Source: Paenibacillus hexagrammi | GTDB taxonomy: Bacteria > Bacillota > Bacilli > Paenibacillales > NBRC-103111 | Direction of reading: 5' to 3' | DNA length: 64,000 bases | Assembly: GCF_021513275.1 (NCBI RefSeq) | Contig: NZ_CP090978.1 | Coordinates: forward strand, 4,216,001-4,280,000 | Part shown: piece after piece, positions 1-6,984 of the stretch | Layout of the letters: each line of letters opens with the position of its first letter | How positions within the stretch are numbered: position 1 is the first letter of the stretch | Notes under the pieces: model-generated | The model's input: the letters and a program-made list of their open reading frames with translations, nothing else | The model's database searches: none | Told to the model about the DNA's origin: nothing | Made by a program: the position numbers and the translations under genes

Positions 1-275
1 AAAACTATAAGGCAAACGGATATCGAAAAATTTGCTGAACAATACATATCCTACAAAAAAGAAGTGTTGTTTTTTTGGGACACACATCCAGATAGTAAGT
101 TAACTTTTAATGCGGAAGAAAATATATTTACAAACTGGATTCCACTGAATTTGTGAGAACATTGCGTAGTTTCCCAACTGATCTTTATGTTTTTGATTCT
201 ACGTTAACATGGTCAATAATTTTTACACATGAGCAACAAAACAAACACGGAGATTCAGTTATACTACTATGTTAA
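1..275 (+). pseudogene. C-terminal part of a hypothetical protein, frameshifted
   Basis: An open frame enters from the left edge and stops at TGA 154-156. A second frame, open from about position 147 and ending at TAA 273-275, continues with the same protein character (YVFDSTLTWSIIFTHE, typical of the tail of small DUF4275-like proteins of Bacillus). The two read as one protein interrupted by a shift near 140-150. The N-terminus lies outside the window. The family call rests on memory of the WSxxxTHE tail only, so function is unknown. It could be real decay or another single-base error of the kind seen elsewhere in this window. Confidence 0.45.
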
Positions 276-296
276 AATTATTGTATTTAATTATGT

Positions 297-521
297 AGTA
301 GCACCAACTATGGCGTCCTTGTAGCCTTGCTCCGTCGCAATCTTTCTGGACCAAATCAGGAATAATTCAAAGCCTTCTCTACTCTTTTCAAACGTAAGTG
401 GTTTCCCGAATTTGAGCTCAGGGAAGTCTTGGGCCATCGCCACATGTCTAAATTTTGAGATGTCGACTCCGATATTTAAGGTAGAAGAAGATTTGATAGA
501 TCTTTCATTTTGAGTAAAATG
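297..521 (-). pseudogene. IS110-family transposase, N-terminal remnant
   Basis: Reading the minus strand from about 521 gives an open frame with the N-terminal signature of IS110/IS1111 DEDD transposases: IGVDISKFRHVAMAQDF, then GKPLTFEKSREGFELFL, ending at IVGAT where a full-length protein would continue with the glutamate-containing E-x-TG motif. Nothing downstream continues it, so it is a fragment of about 75 codons cut at 297. The protein differs clearly from the IS110 transposase at 3767-4919, so two different IS110 lineages have visited this locus. No intact start was found. Confidence 0.6.
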
Positions 522-663
522 TTAGCTTGATACCATTTCCAGTCTAAAGTATATTGTACCCATATCCCAATCCAGGAATAGCTTTGCCTCCTATAAAAAT
601 ACAAAAAAAGAGAACTCATCGAGTCCTCTCATAGATTTCTATAAATTAAATTTTTCACCAACT

Positions 664-1108
664 TCATCGCTTCGCCTTATAAAACTCATGATACAGCTTC
701 ATGAGCGCCCTTTTTTCTATCCTTGACACGTAACTCCGCGAGATCCCCAGCTCCTTCGCAATCTCCCACTGCGTGCGCTCCTCCCCGCCAAGCTCCAATC
801 CAAACCGCCCAACAACAACTTCTCTCTCCCGCTCATCCAATATATCTAGATTTTTATATATTTTGCTCTTCTCGATCTTCAGCTGAACCGCATCGAGAAC
901 GTCATCGGCCTCACTGCCAAGGATATCGATCAAGGTGATTGCGACCGAAGATGCATAAGGATTTCATTCTCAATACAACGAGCCGCGAACGTTGCTAACT
1001 TAGTCCCCTTATTCGGCGAGAACGATTCGATCGCTTTGATCAATCCGATCTTGCCGATCGAGATCAAATCCTCCAGATCTTCGCCCGTATTGTCGAATTT
1101 TTTGACGT
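664..1108 (-). pseudogene. sigK: sigK relic A, C-terminal part (split allele)
   Basis: Encodes sigma-K from [17 protein letters not shown] through the C-terminal [22 protein letters not shown] region, but with about 24 codons missing between LMHLRS and ITLIDIL, which also changes frame near 930-945. The 5' end is cut at the codon pair HIV-KKF. The missing N-terminal part, with a matching breakpoint, lies at 6021-6220 on the same strand, so the two are best read as one sigK allele interrupted by 4.9 kb. DNA differs from the intact copy at many third positions while protein is nearly the same, so this allele was long under selection before it broke. Confidence 0.8.
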
Positions 1109-1130
1109 TATGAACACGAAGCAACGTAAA
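1109..1130 (+). repeat. 22-bp inverted repeat, left copy
   Basis: The 22 bases starting TATGAACACGAAGC are repeated, perfectly inverted, at 5994-6015. They sit exactly where the split sigK allele is broken. A TTGAC pentamer lies just outside each copy (1102-1106 and 6021-6025), compatible with a 5-bp target duplication, with 2 and 5 extra bases between pentamer and repeat. Confidence 0.7.
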
Positions 1131-1190
1131 AATAAAAATCCATATAGCAAATCAGAAGTAATGATTCGCTGAATTCCCTCAGGATTATGT

Positions 1191-1196
1191 TATAAT
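1191..1196 (+). promoter_or_regulatory. -10 box of the toxin-antitoxin operon
   Basis: A perfect TATAAT lies 42 bp before the ATG at 1238. The -35 region is weak. It is the only promoter-like signal ahead of the pair. Confidence 0.4.
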
Positions 1197-1237
1197 AAAC
1201 ATACCTAAATCTATCTAAACATGGAGTGAAGAATACA

Positions 1238-1504
1238 ATGGAGAGAGTGAATTCTTCTGAAGAGTTAATGGATTACATTACCAATATGGATCGTAGTAAT
1301 TCCGTTTGTCAATTTTTTATTCCTGGTAAAGGTACATTTACAATCGTACTTCAAGAAGAGGACAATCGTTCAATTCTCGCGGATGCAGAGGCAAATCCAG
1401 AACTGAAACAGATGATTGAGAAAAGCAAACATGAATTTATGCAAGGCCAAGGATTTTCTACCTCAGAACTATTGAAATCTTTATCGAAAGAGGATTTTAA
1501 GTAA
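1238..1504 (+). CDS. antitoxin-like small protein
   Basis: 88 residues from ATG 1238 (a GTG in frame at 1226 overlaps the GGAG ribosome site and is less likely). Acidic, soluble, no membrane segment; sequence runs MERVNSSEELMDYI then a central FTIVLQEED strand and a helical C-terminus ending LKSLSKEDFK. I do not recognise a named fold. It overlaps the next gene by one base (TAATG), the classical coupling of type II toxin-antitoxin pairs, and it comes first, as antitoxins usually do. Role as antitoxin is inferred from this arrangement. The pair lies inside the segment that splits a sigK allele. Confidence 0.6.
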   Translation: MERVNSSEELMDYITNMDRSNSVCQFFIPGKGTFTIVLQEEDNRSILADAEANPELKQMIEKSKHEFMQGQGFSTSELLKSLSKEDFK

Positions 1505-1785
1505 TGAAATCCTTACAATTAATCTGGCTGCCTGCGGTACGTAATAAATTAGTAACGTTTCGAAGTGTGAGATACACCCCTGAAGAAACATTAGATTACA
1601 TTTCCCAATTGATTTTGGAAGTCGAGTCATTGTTAACTAAACCTGTTTTGAATAAACCGTATACAGAGGAAACAGGAGCATATGCCGGTTTATCTCATAT
1701 TGTAATCAAGAAATTTAGAATCTATTTTCAACAAGTCGATCAAACTGTTATCATACTCGCGATACTATTTCCAGGCGAAAAATAA
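1504..1785 (+). CDS. RelE/ParE-type toxin
   Basis: 93 residues. The pattern, WLPAVRNKLVTFRSVRYTPEETLDYI at the start, a long helix LILEVESLL, then YAGLSHIVIKKFRIYFQQ and the final strand VIILAILF, matches the RelE/ParE toxin fold in which a basic strand near the C-terminus carries the active residues. Members of the superfamily either cleave mRNA in the ribosome (RelE) or poison gyrase (ParE); which applies cannot be read here. It starts on the stop codon of the preceding antitoxin-like gene and is followed at once by a terminator, so the two form a closed bicistronic unit. Confidence 0.6.
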   Translation: MKSLQLIWLPAVRNKLVTFRSVRYTPEETLDYISQLILEVESLLTKPVLNKPYTEETGAYAGLSHIVIKKFRIYFQQVDQTVIILAILFPGEK

Positions 1786-1824
1786 ACCTGCCCTTACCAG
1801 CTATGGTTCTAGGCAGGTTTTATT
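1784..1824 (+). terminator. rho-independent terminator of the TA pair
   Basis: AAACCTGCC (1784-1792) pairs with GGCAGGTTT (1812-1820), followed by TTATT. It begins at the toxin stop codon. Confidence 0.75.
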
Positions 1825-1833
1825 ATGTTTACA

Positions 1834-2138
1834 TTACCGCTTCGCCTTATAAAACTCATGATACAGCTTCATGAGAGCCCTTTTTTCTATCCTTGAAACG
1901 TACTGATATCGATCAACGTTATCTCGTTGCCCTCTTTGTCCGTGCCGATGGGGTCATGCAGGGACACATCTTTCCTTGTCTTCTTCAACGACCTCAGATG
2001 CATCAGAATCTCGTTCTCAATACAGCGAGCCGCAAAACTTGCGAGTTTCGTCCCCTTGTTCGGTGAGAACGATTCAATGGCTTTGATCAAACCAATCGTG
2101 TCGATTGAAGTCAGATCTTCCAAATCTTCGGCATAGCT
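1834..2138 (-). pseudogene. sigK: sigK relic B, internally deleted
   Basis: A third sigma-K sequence. It enters at [20 protein letters not shown] (an in-frame TGA lies just upstream), keeps [14 protein letters not shown] and ITLIDI, then jumps with a frame change directly to [22 protein letters not shown] and its TAA at 1834-1836. The part from LGSEADD to GISRS is gone, as is the N-terminal third. Synonymous differences from both other copies show it is not a recent duplicate. Cannot give a working sigma factor. Confidence 0.8.
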
Positions 2139-2258
2139 ACTTCAGCTAGAGAAGGAATTCCTGCCCAAAGTCAACTTGTCCGCCAACGTAACCTCCTCTC
2201 GTAATTTCTTGCCCATTTAAATAGAACGAAAGGGTGCCCATAAGAGCACCCCAAGGAT

Positions 2259-2960
2259 TCATCGCTTCGCCTTATAAAACTCATGATACAGCTTCATGAG
2301 CGCCCTTTTTTCTATCCTTGACACGTAACTCCGCGAGATCCCAAGCTCCTTCGCAATCTCCCGCTGCGTCCTCTCTTCCCCGCCAAGCTCCAAACCAAAC
2401 CTGCCAACAACAACTTCTTTCTCCCGCTCATCCAATATATCTAAATTTTTATAAATTTTACTCTTCTCGATTTTCAGCTGCACGGCGTCTACAACATCGT
2501 CCGCTTCGCTGCCAAGGATATCAATCAATGTGATTTCATTGCCCTCTTTGTCCGTGCCGATCGGGTCGTGCAGGGACACATCTTTACGCGTTTTCTTCAG
2601 CGAACGAAGATGCATAAGGATCTCATTCTCGATACAACGCGCAGCGAACGTCGCCAGCTTCGTCCCTTTATTCGGAGAGAACGATTCAATCGCTTTAATC
2701 AATCCTATTGTTCCAATCGAGATCAAATCCTCCAGGTCTTCACCTGTGTTATCGAATTTTTTGACTATATGCGCGACAAGTCTTAAATTGTGCTCAATTA
2801 ACATATTTCTGGAGTGTTCGTTCCCCTCTGCCATGAGTCTTAGATGCTTTTCTTCCTCGTCTTCTGCCAAGGGTTGCGGAAAGGCATTATTCTTAACATA
2901 GGAAACAAGCAATGTCACCTGTTTAATTAATAAGGCTATTGCACCAAACAAACCAGGCAT
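2259..2960 (-). CDS. sigK: RNA polymerase sigma factor K, full length
   Basis: Mother-cell late-sporulation sigma factor. 233 residues from ATG 2960 behind an AAAGGGGTGG site; a TTG six codons upstream is an alternative. The first 20 residues ([11 protein letters not shown]... ending LLVS) are the hydrophobic pro-sequence that SpoIVFB removes in Bacillus, followed by the highly conserved [11 protein letters not shown]. Region 2 (residues about 60-125, [15 protein letters not shown] through ENEILMHLR) and region 4 (about 175-230, ending [20 protein letters not shown]) are complete. A sigma-K-type promoter lies upstream. It is the only intact copy among four sigK sequences here. No anti-sigma or recombinase gene adjoins it. 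Confidence 0.95.
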   Translation of the reverse strand: MPGLFGAIALLIKQVTLLVSYVKNNAFPQPLAEDEEEKHLRLMAEGNEHSRNMLIEHNLRLVAHIVKKFDNTGEDLEDLISIGTIGLIKAIESFSPNKGTKLATFAARCIENEILMHLRSLKKTRKDVSLHDPIGTDKEGNEITLIDILGSEADDVVDAVQLKIEKSKIYKNLDILDEREKEVVVGRFGLELGGEERTQREIAKELGISRSYVSRIEKRALMKLYHEFYKAKR

Positions 2961-3027
2961 TCCAGCCACCCCTTTCAAAGTTTGCGGATCTTCGTTGTAC
3001 TGGAGCCTCCGCTTTAGAGATTAGTAT

Positions 3028-3055
3028 TAGTGTATGTGGGCGGGTGCCTAGAAGT
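3028..3055 (-). promoter_or_regulatory. sigma-K-type promoter of sigK
   Basis: On the minus strand AC, 17 bp, then CATACACTA matches the sigma-K consensus AC-N16/17-CATANNNTA, about 65 bp before the sigK start. This fits the autoregulation known for sigK. An identical copy sits upstream of the N-terminal relic at 6288-6315. Confidence 0.6.
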
Positions 3056-3101
3056 GCCTGTACCTCATTAATTACATGAAATCGTCATGTATATCTAGGA
3101 A

Positions 3102-3404
3102 TTATGGTTCGACTTTTACTCCATTCGGATAGCACATCAAGCCTTTTTTATTGAATGAGAACATTGCTTGTTCCTTAGAAAGCTCCATTAAATAGAACTT
3201 CAATTTAACATCAATGATCTCCCTGTATTGTCTAATGTCTGACATGCAAACAAAACCTTTCGCTGCAAACTCTTCGATTTTTGATGTATCTATATACGCC
3301 GCGTTGTACATAGCATCAATACCAAAGTTATTTAAAATATCCATAGCTGAGTATCTCGGCTTAAACTCTAAGAGTGAAATTGCCCCAAAATTGATTAGGA
3401 ACAT
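3102..3404 (-). CDS. hypothetical protein, possibly truncated
   Basis: 100 residues from ATG 3404 with AAAGGAAC just upstream. Contains an N-terminal stretch LLEFKPRYSAMDILNNFGIDAMYNAAYID and a C-terminal MFSFNKKGLMCYPNGVKVEP. No membrane segment and no motif that I recognise. It ends just before the conserved upstream block of sigK. The upstream neighbour on the same strand is the IS110 element, so this may be the 3' part of a gene whose 5' part (possibly 4964-5146) was cut off by the insertion; that reading is inference only. Confidence 0.4.
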   Translation of the reverse strand: MFLINFGAISLLEFKPRYSAMDILNNFGIDAMYNAAYIDTSKIEEFAAKGFVCMSDIRQYREIIDVKLKFYLMELSKEQAMFSFNKKGLMCYPNGVKVEP

Positions 3405-3472
3405 ACGTTCCTTTTCGAGAACAGAGGAAGATCATGCAATCTTTTTATGAACTTCCCACTCTGAGCGCCTGT

Positions 3473-3728
3473 CCAGTATAAAAACTAAACAGCCATGGTC
3501 TTTAAACCGCAACCCCGACATGAAAAGTGTTACGTGCCGGGTTTAGCGGTTTTTCTGTTTCTCCATACTGGTAAGGAACGCAAATTGGAATAAACACGCA
3601 GTTTTTTATGGTGGTTCGACCCTGCAAACTAAACAGTGAGGATTCGAAGCGTGTACAACCCCTTGTTGGCTCTCTTCCGCTGAAGAGATGACCACGTACA
3701 GAAAAATGGTTACTTTTCCTTCGAATCC
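3473..3728 (+). ncRNA. candidate IS110 bridge RNA
   Basis: Two nested structures precede the transposase. Domain 1: CCAGTAT (3473-3479) pairs with ATACTGG (3565-3571), inside it AAACAG (3487-3492) with CTGTTT (3555-3560), inside that AAACCGC (3504-3510) with GCGGTTT (3546-3552) and AACCC with GGGTT. Domain 2: GGATTCGAAG (3640-3649) pairs with CTTCGAATCC (3719-3728), enclosing a perfect hairpin TCTCTTC/GAAGAGA (3671-3688). Known IS110 bridge RNAs come from this position and hold a target-binding and a donor-binding loop in two such domains. Which loop is which, and the exact ends, cannot be read from one copy. Confidence 0.5.
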
Positions 3729-3766
3729 ACCAATTGCGTACCTTCATCAATACAAGGAGCAGCTTT

Positions 3767-4919
3767 ATGGAAACCTTAATTACGCATTGTGCTGGTATGG
3801 ACGTCCATCAAGAAAGTATTGTCGTCTGCACCATGACTGGGGCCGCTGGCGAAGTGCCCTGCGTGGAGACACGCACCTTTTCTACTATGACGAGAAATTT
3901 GTTTGAGCTCTTGCAATGGCTCGAGTCCAAGGAAATCACACATATCGCAATGGAAAGCACTGGCATTTACTGGCGGCCTGTTTACAATGTGCTCGAGGGC
4001 TACTTCGACATCACATTAGCCAATGCCCAGCGCATTAAAAACGTTCCCGGACGCAAGACCGATGTATCGGATGCAGAGTGGATCGCAAAACTTCTCAGAC
4101 ACGGCTTGATCGAACCAAGTTTTGTCCCTCAGGCAGACCTTCGTGAACTCCGCGAGCTTACACGGCTTCGTAAAAAGCAGGTCGGGGGACTAACGGCCAA
4201 GAAAAATCGACTTCAAAAAGTACTTGAATGCGCCAACATTAAACTAGGAACGGTTATTAGCGATGTGTTTGGCGTTTCAGGTCGCAACTTGCTCAGAAGA
4301 CTCATGGAGCAAGGGTTTATCGACCCTAGCGATATTGAGGATCGAGTTAAAGGCAACGTAAAGAAAAAGGTCCCTGCACTCGCAGATTCCCTGTTTGGTA
4401 CGTTGGATGAGCACCAAATGTTTATGATTCGGTTTCTTTGGAATGAAATTGCTTTTTATGAGGAATCGATTCATCAATTAGATGAGCGGATCGAGGAGTA
4501 CCTCATTAGCTACAAGGAAGAAATGGAACTCATGCAGACCATGCCTGGCGTGAAACGAACAACTGCCGCCAGCATACTCGCCGAAATGGGTAACAACATG
4601 AATCAATTTCCTACGGCAGCTCACCTTACTTCTTGGGCGGGTGTAGCACCAGGTAATCACGAAAGCGCAGGTCAAAAAAAAGTACCCGCACGGTAAAGGG
4701 GAATCCCCATATTAAAACAGCTTTGTGCGAAGCCGCATGGGCTGCTTCAAAACCCGAAACACACGTTTATCAGCAAAATTCTGGTCTCTAGCTTCACGTC
4801 GAGGGAAGAAAAAAGCCCTGGTTGCTCTTGCAAAGAAAATGCTCGTAATCCTCTACCAAATGCTAAAAACTAAGCAAACTTATGTCGAGCAAATACCAGT
4901 AAAAACGTCAAACCAATAA
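3767..4919 (+). pseudogene. IS110-family transposase, frame shifted at an A8 run
   Basis: Serine-type DEDD recombinase of the IS110 family. Start ATG 3767 follows AAGGAG. RuvC-like half: GMDVHQESIVV (first Asp), AMESTGIYWRP (Glu), KTDVSDAEWIAKLL (D-x-x-D). A central coiled helix region follows, then the Tnp_20 half: MQTMPGVKRTTAASILAEMG and LTSWAGVAPGNHESAGQKK, the region bearing the catalytic serine. Right after it, at the eight A of 4674-4681, the frame closes with a stop at 4694-4696, while the -1 frame continues KSTRTVKGNPHIKTAL to TAA 4919. Total about 384 residues, normal for the family. Either one A is missing or ribosomes slip -1 on AAA-AAA. Confidence 0.8.
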
Positions 4920-4963
4920 GTATTGACCATTTTCATATTTGTTAAACAAAGGGATCGAATATT

Positions 4964-5146
4964 TCATCTCTCGGGCATCCTATTGTCATTTTTCTGCTGT
5001 CCTTCAACTTTAAAGACGGAACCCAACATGAGTGCATCTTTCTTTTCACAGAAAAAAAACTCATGTGGTACTTTGTATTTAAGAGAGAACTTGTTACCCA
5101 TTTCACTAATTAATCTAAAAAACAAATAACCGCCAGATACAATCAT
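4964..5146 (-). CDS. hypothetical open frame, possibly the 5' part of an interrupted gene
   Basis: 60 codons, MIVSGGYLFFRLISEMGNKF through KDALMLGSVFKVEG, ending in MPER just outside the IS110 element. No ribosome site is visible before the ATG. I do not recognise it. It faces the same way as 3102-3404 on the other side of the element, so it may be the front of the same gene; the link is unproven. Confidence 0.25.
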   Translation of the reverse strand: MIVSGGYLFFRLISEMGNKFSLKYKVPHEFFFCEKKDALMLGSVFKVEGQQKNDNRMPER

Positions 5147-5190
5147 AAGGCGGCTAACTCACATTCACATTCACATTGCACATTAAATTT

Positions 5191-5684
5191 CTATTTACCA
5201 AGAATCTCAAATATACTTTCGACCCAATCAGGAGCATCATTACTTCTAGACGTTACTTTTTGATGTTCAACCTCGAGAACAACTTTCCCTGAGGCATCGC
5301 TGTTATCAATCACAATTTTTGAACACGAACAGCCACTCGTTCAATGTTCAAACGATAATCTCGCAGCCCGACAAAAAACATCGTTACATTGAACCCATTC
5401 GATTTCGCGTCCTTCATAAGCCGTATTACATTGCCACCGGCTAATGTGGTTTCAACTGAAAAATCTCGTTTTTTCCGAATACAATCCCTAGCAAGTGTTA
5501 TGGCTTCTTTACCTGCAGACACACGATGAAGCTCTGGATGCTCAGGATCTATAGCACGTGCTAATGAATCCGGATCAATATTCACACTTACTCCAAGCTG
5601 ATCTACAATCAAGTTTCGGATGGTGCATTTTCCGCTGCCATTGTTACCGTCAAATACATACATGGTAGCCCCTGATTCACTCAT
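5191..5684 (-). pseudogene. zeta-toxin-like P-loop kinase, internally deleted
   Basis: Family of zeta toxins/predicted ABC-type ATPases that phosphorylate small molecules such as UDP-N-acetylglucosamine. Residues 1-124 hold the Walker A (FDGNNGSGKCT, with Cys where Ser is usual), VNIDPDSLARAIDPEHPE and FSVETTLAGG, typical of the family, then IERVAVRVQK and a premature stop near 5310. In another frame the expected C-terminus resumes at IVIDNSDASGKVVLEVEHQ and ends SIFEILGK at TAG 5191-5193. About 25-30 codons including the helix after RVAxRV are missing. Preceded by a small gene in a coupled arrangement, so a former toxin unit, now dead. Confidence 0.7.
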
Positions 5685-5687
5685 TGG

Positions 5688-5852
5688 CTACTCCTTGTCT
5701 GAGACAGTAACGACCTTACCGTCCGCATACTCTTTTACAATCTGACAGTTAGGTGTCATATACACGATATAAGTATCATTCGCTTTTGCATCGAGTTTAG
5801 CACGATCACCTGTCAGTTTAATCAGCTTATGCAATTGCTGTGATTGCTTCAT
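5688..5852 (-). CDS. 54-residue partner of the zeta-like kinase
   Basis: Short gene with GGTGAAG before ATG 5850-5852, ending TAG 5688-5690, three bases before the kinase start, and carrying its AAGGAG site over the stop codon. Protein begins MKQSQQLHKLIKLTGDRAKL and ends VVTVSDKE; it is not the known epsilon antitoxin. Its place as first gene of the pair suggests an antitoxin-like or accessory role, which is inference. It is too short for most gene finders and looks intact although its partner is broken. Confidence 0.5.
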   Translation of the reverse strand: MKQSQQLHKLIKLTGDRAKLDAKANDTYIVYMTPNCQIVKEYADGKVVTVSDKE

Positions 5853-5993
5853 ACTTCTTCACCTTCCGTCACTTCTGGCTTATCAGTATTGTACCATATC
5901 CAAGACCAACGGAAGAATAGTCGAATCTGTCTCTAGATAAGCTTGTCCAACAATATATCTACGCCTCTCCCGCGGCTCATGGAAGCCAACGGA

Positions 5994-6015
5994 TTTACGT
6001 TGCTTCGTGTTCATA
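5994..6015 (-). repeat. 22-bp inverted repeat, right copy
   Basis: Exact reverse complement of 1109-1130. It borders the N-terminal sigK fragment; TTGAC follows at 6021-6025. See the left copy. Confidence 0.7.
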
Positions 6016-6020
6016 TCGTG

Positions 6021-6220
6021 TTGACTATATGCGCGACAAGTCTTAAATTGTGCTCAATCAGCATATTTCTGGAGTGCTCGTTCCCCTCCGCCATAAGCCT
6101 AAGATGCTTTTCTTCCTCGTCTTCTGCCAAGGGTTGCGGAAAGGCATTATTCTTAACATAGGAAACAAGCAATGTCACCTGTTTAATTAATAAGGCTATT
6201 GCACCAAACAATCCAGGCAT
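6021..6220 (-). pseudogene. sigK: sigK relic A, N-terminal part (split allele)
   Basis: Encodes the sigma-K pro-sequence and residues up to [11 protein letters not shown] (same start choice as the intact gene, ATG 6220; the frame then ends in two foreign codons and a stop). The breakpoint is the mate of the one at 1108. The 5' two thirds and about 110 bp of upstream DNA (6239-6345) are identical or nearly so to the intact locus (2979-3085), but the stretch next to the breakpoint carries several synonymous changes, a mosaic that suggests gene conversion from or to the intact copy. Confidence 0.8.
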
Positions 6221-6287
6221 TCCAGCCACCCCTTTCAAAGTTTGCGGATCTTCGTTGTACTGGAGCCTCCGCTTTAGAGATTAGTAT

Positions 6288-6315
6288 TAGTGTATGTGGG
6301 CGGGTGCCTAGAAGT
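6288..6315 (-). promoter_or_regulatory. duplicate sigma-K-type promoter
   Basis: Same AC-N17-CATACACTA as at 3028-3055, within the duplicated upstream block. It would transcribe the truncated sigK N-terminus during sporulation. Confidence 0.5.
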
Positions 6316-6363
6316 GCCTGTACCTCATTAATTACATGAAATCGTCATTTCAAGGATGTCAAA

Positions 6364-6396
6364 AGGATCTGCGGAAGCAGACCCTTCGTCGTTTTT
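6364..6396 (-). terminator. hairpin, probable terminator
   Basis: AGGATCTGC (6364-6372) pairs with GCAGACCCT (6377-6385) with one G-T wobble. T-runs flank both sides (TTTT on the minus strand, TTTTT on the plus). It lies 120 bp downstream of the small minus-strand gene at 6517. The rest of 6397-6516 holds nothing that I recognise. Confidence 0.4.
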
Positions 6397-6516
6397 ATTC
6401 CCCATTCGTGCTCTAACGTTCTCCACCGGTTTTTAGATGATTATCCTCCCGTTTAATTTGTCTTAACGTCATTGCCTATACTTAATTCAAATGTTGGCGG
6501 TCACGAAATGACTCTA

Positions 6517-6822
6517 TTATGGAGCATTGCCATGGTTAACAACGCGCCAACCTAGCTCCGTTTTTCTTAAATAAAAAATATGAGGGATACTATCAGTAAA
6601 GTTTCCGTTTAATTCATGAATATAGTAGCGATAATTACCGTCCTTATCCATATAGTCATCATCGTTTACTGTAAACTCTGTCTTTATATTGCCTATTTTT
6701 TTCTGTATGGCTTGTTCAGGTGTTCTAGAATAAATAAAGATAAATAGGACCATGTAGACTAAAAAAATGAGAGCAGCTAAGCCTAAAATGACTTTTAAAA
6801 TTAACTTAAATATAGTGTATAT
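6517..6822 (-). CDS. small membrane-anchored hypothetical protein, start unclear
   Basis: The first ATG (6753) gives 78 residues, but the frame stays open upstream and adds TIYTIFKLILKVILGLAALI, completing a convincing transmembrane anchor, and a strong GGAGGT site (6830-6835) sits just before it. No ATG, GTG or TTG follows that site at the right distance; the codon there is ATA (6820-6822). So either a rare start is used or the start codon has mutated. The exported part (NIKTEFTVNDDDYMDKDGNY through LRKTELGWRVVNHG) resembles small Bacillota lipoprotein-like or membrane proteins of unknown role. Coordinates use the ATA. Confidence 0.45.
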   Translation of the reverse strand: MYTIFKLILKVILGLAALIFLVYMVLFIFIYSRTPEQAIQKKIGNIKTEFTVNDDDYMDKDGNYRYYIHELNGNFTDSIPHIFYLRKTELGWRVVNHGNAP

Positions 6823-6886
6823 TGTGTCTACCTCCAGAACCTAACCACATTTTCCGCAGTACTCGTTATTTTTGGACATGAAAATA

Positions 6887-6937
6887 CTCCCCTTGGTGAA
6901 CAAGTTTTATTATTTCACCTGTCTACTTAAAGGGGAG
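6887..6937 (-). terminator. two-part hairpin downstream of the cohesin/dockerin gene
   Basis: CTCCCCTT (6887-6894) pairs with AAGGGGAG (6930-6937), and inside it GGTGAA with TTCACC. On the minus strand it is followed by TATTTTC. Position suits termination of the gene ending at 6985. Confidence 0.4.
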
Positions 6938-6984
6938 CGTAGCAATGAAACCGGCTGGCCTTCCTCCAATACTGAAGCGAACCT

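Larger units (their letters stand above)
3460..4930 (+). mobile_element. IS110-family element (approximate limits)
   Basis: One transposase gene (3767-4919) preceded by about 290 bp of structured non-coding sequence, the layout of IS110-group elements, which lack long terminal inverted repeats and keep their guide (bridge) RNA in the left end. Outer limits cannot be fixed without a second copy; minus-strand reading frames interrupted on each side (3102-3404 and 4964-5146) bracket the element. Confidence 0.6.

Noticed and set aside
2530..2901. 123-codon plus-strand frame over sigK
   Set aside because: Exact antisense shadow of a conserved sigma factor; repeated over the relics at 1927 and 5943 for the same reason.
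5161..5182. CACATT short tandem repeat as a CRISPR or microsatellite array
   Set aside because: Only three or four imperfect 6-bp units, no spacers; trivial repeat.
1109..6015. A functional skin element
   Set aside because: No serine recombinase gene is present, the ends are inverted rather than direct repeats, and the C-terminal sigK part has an additional internal deletion, so excision would not restore a working gene.
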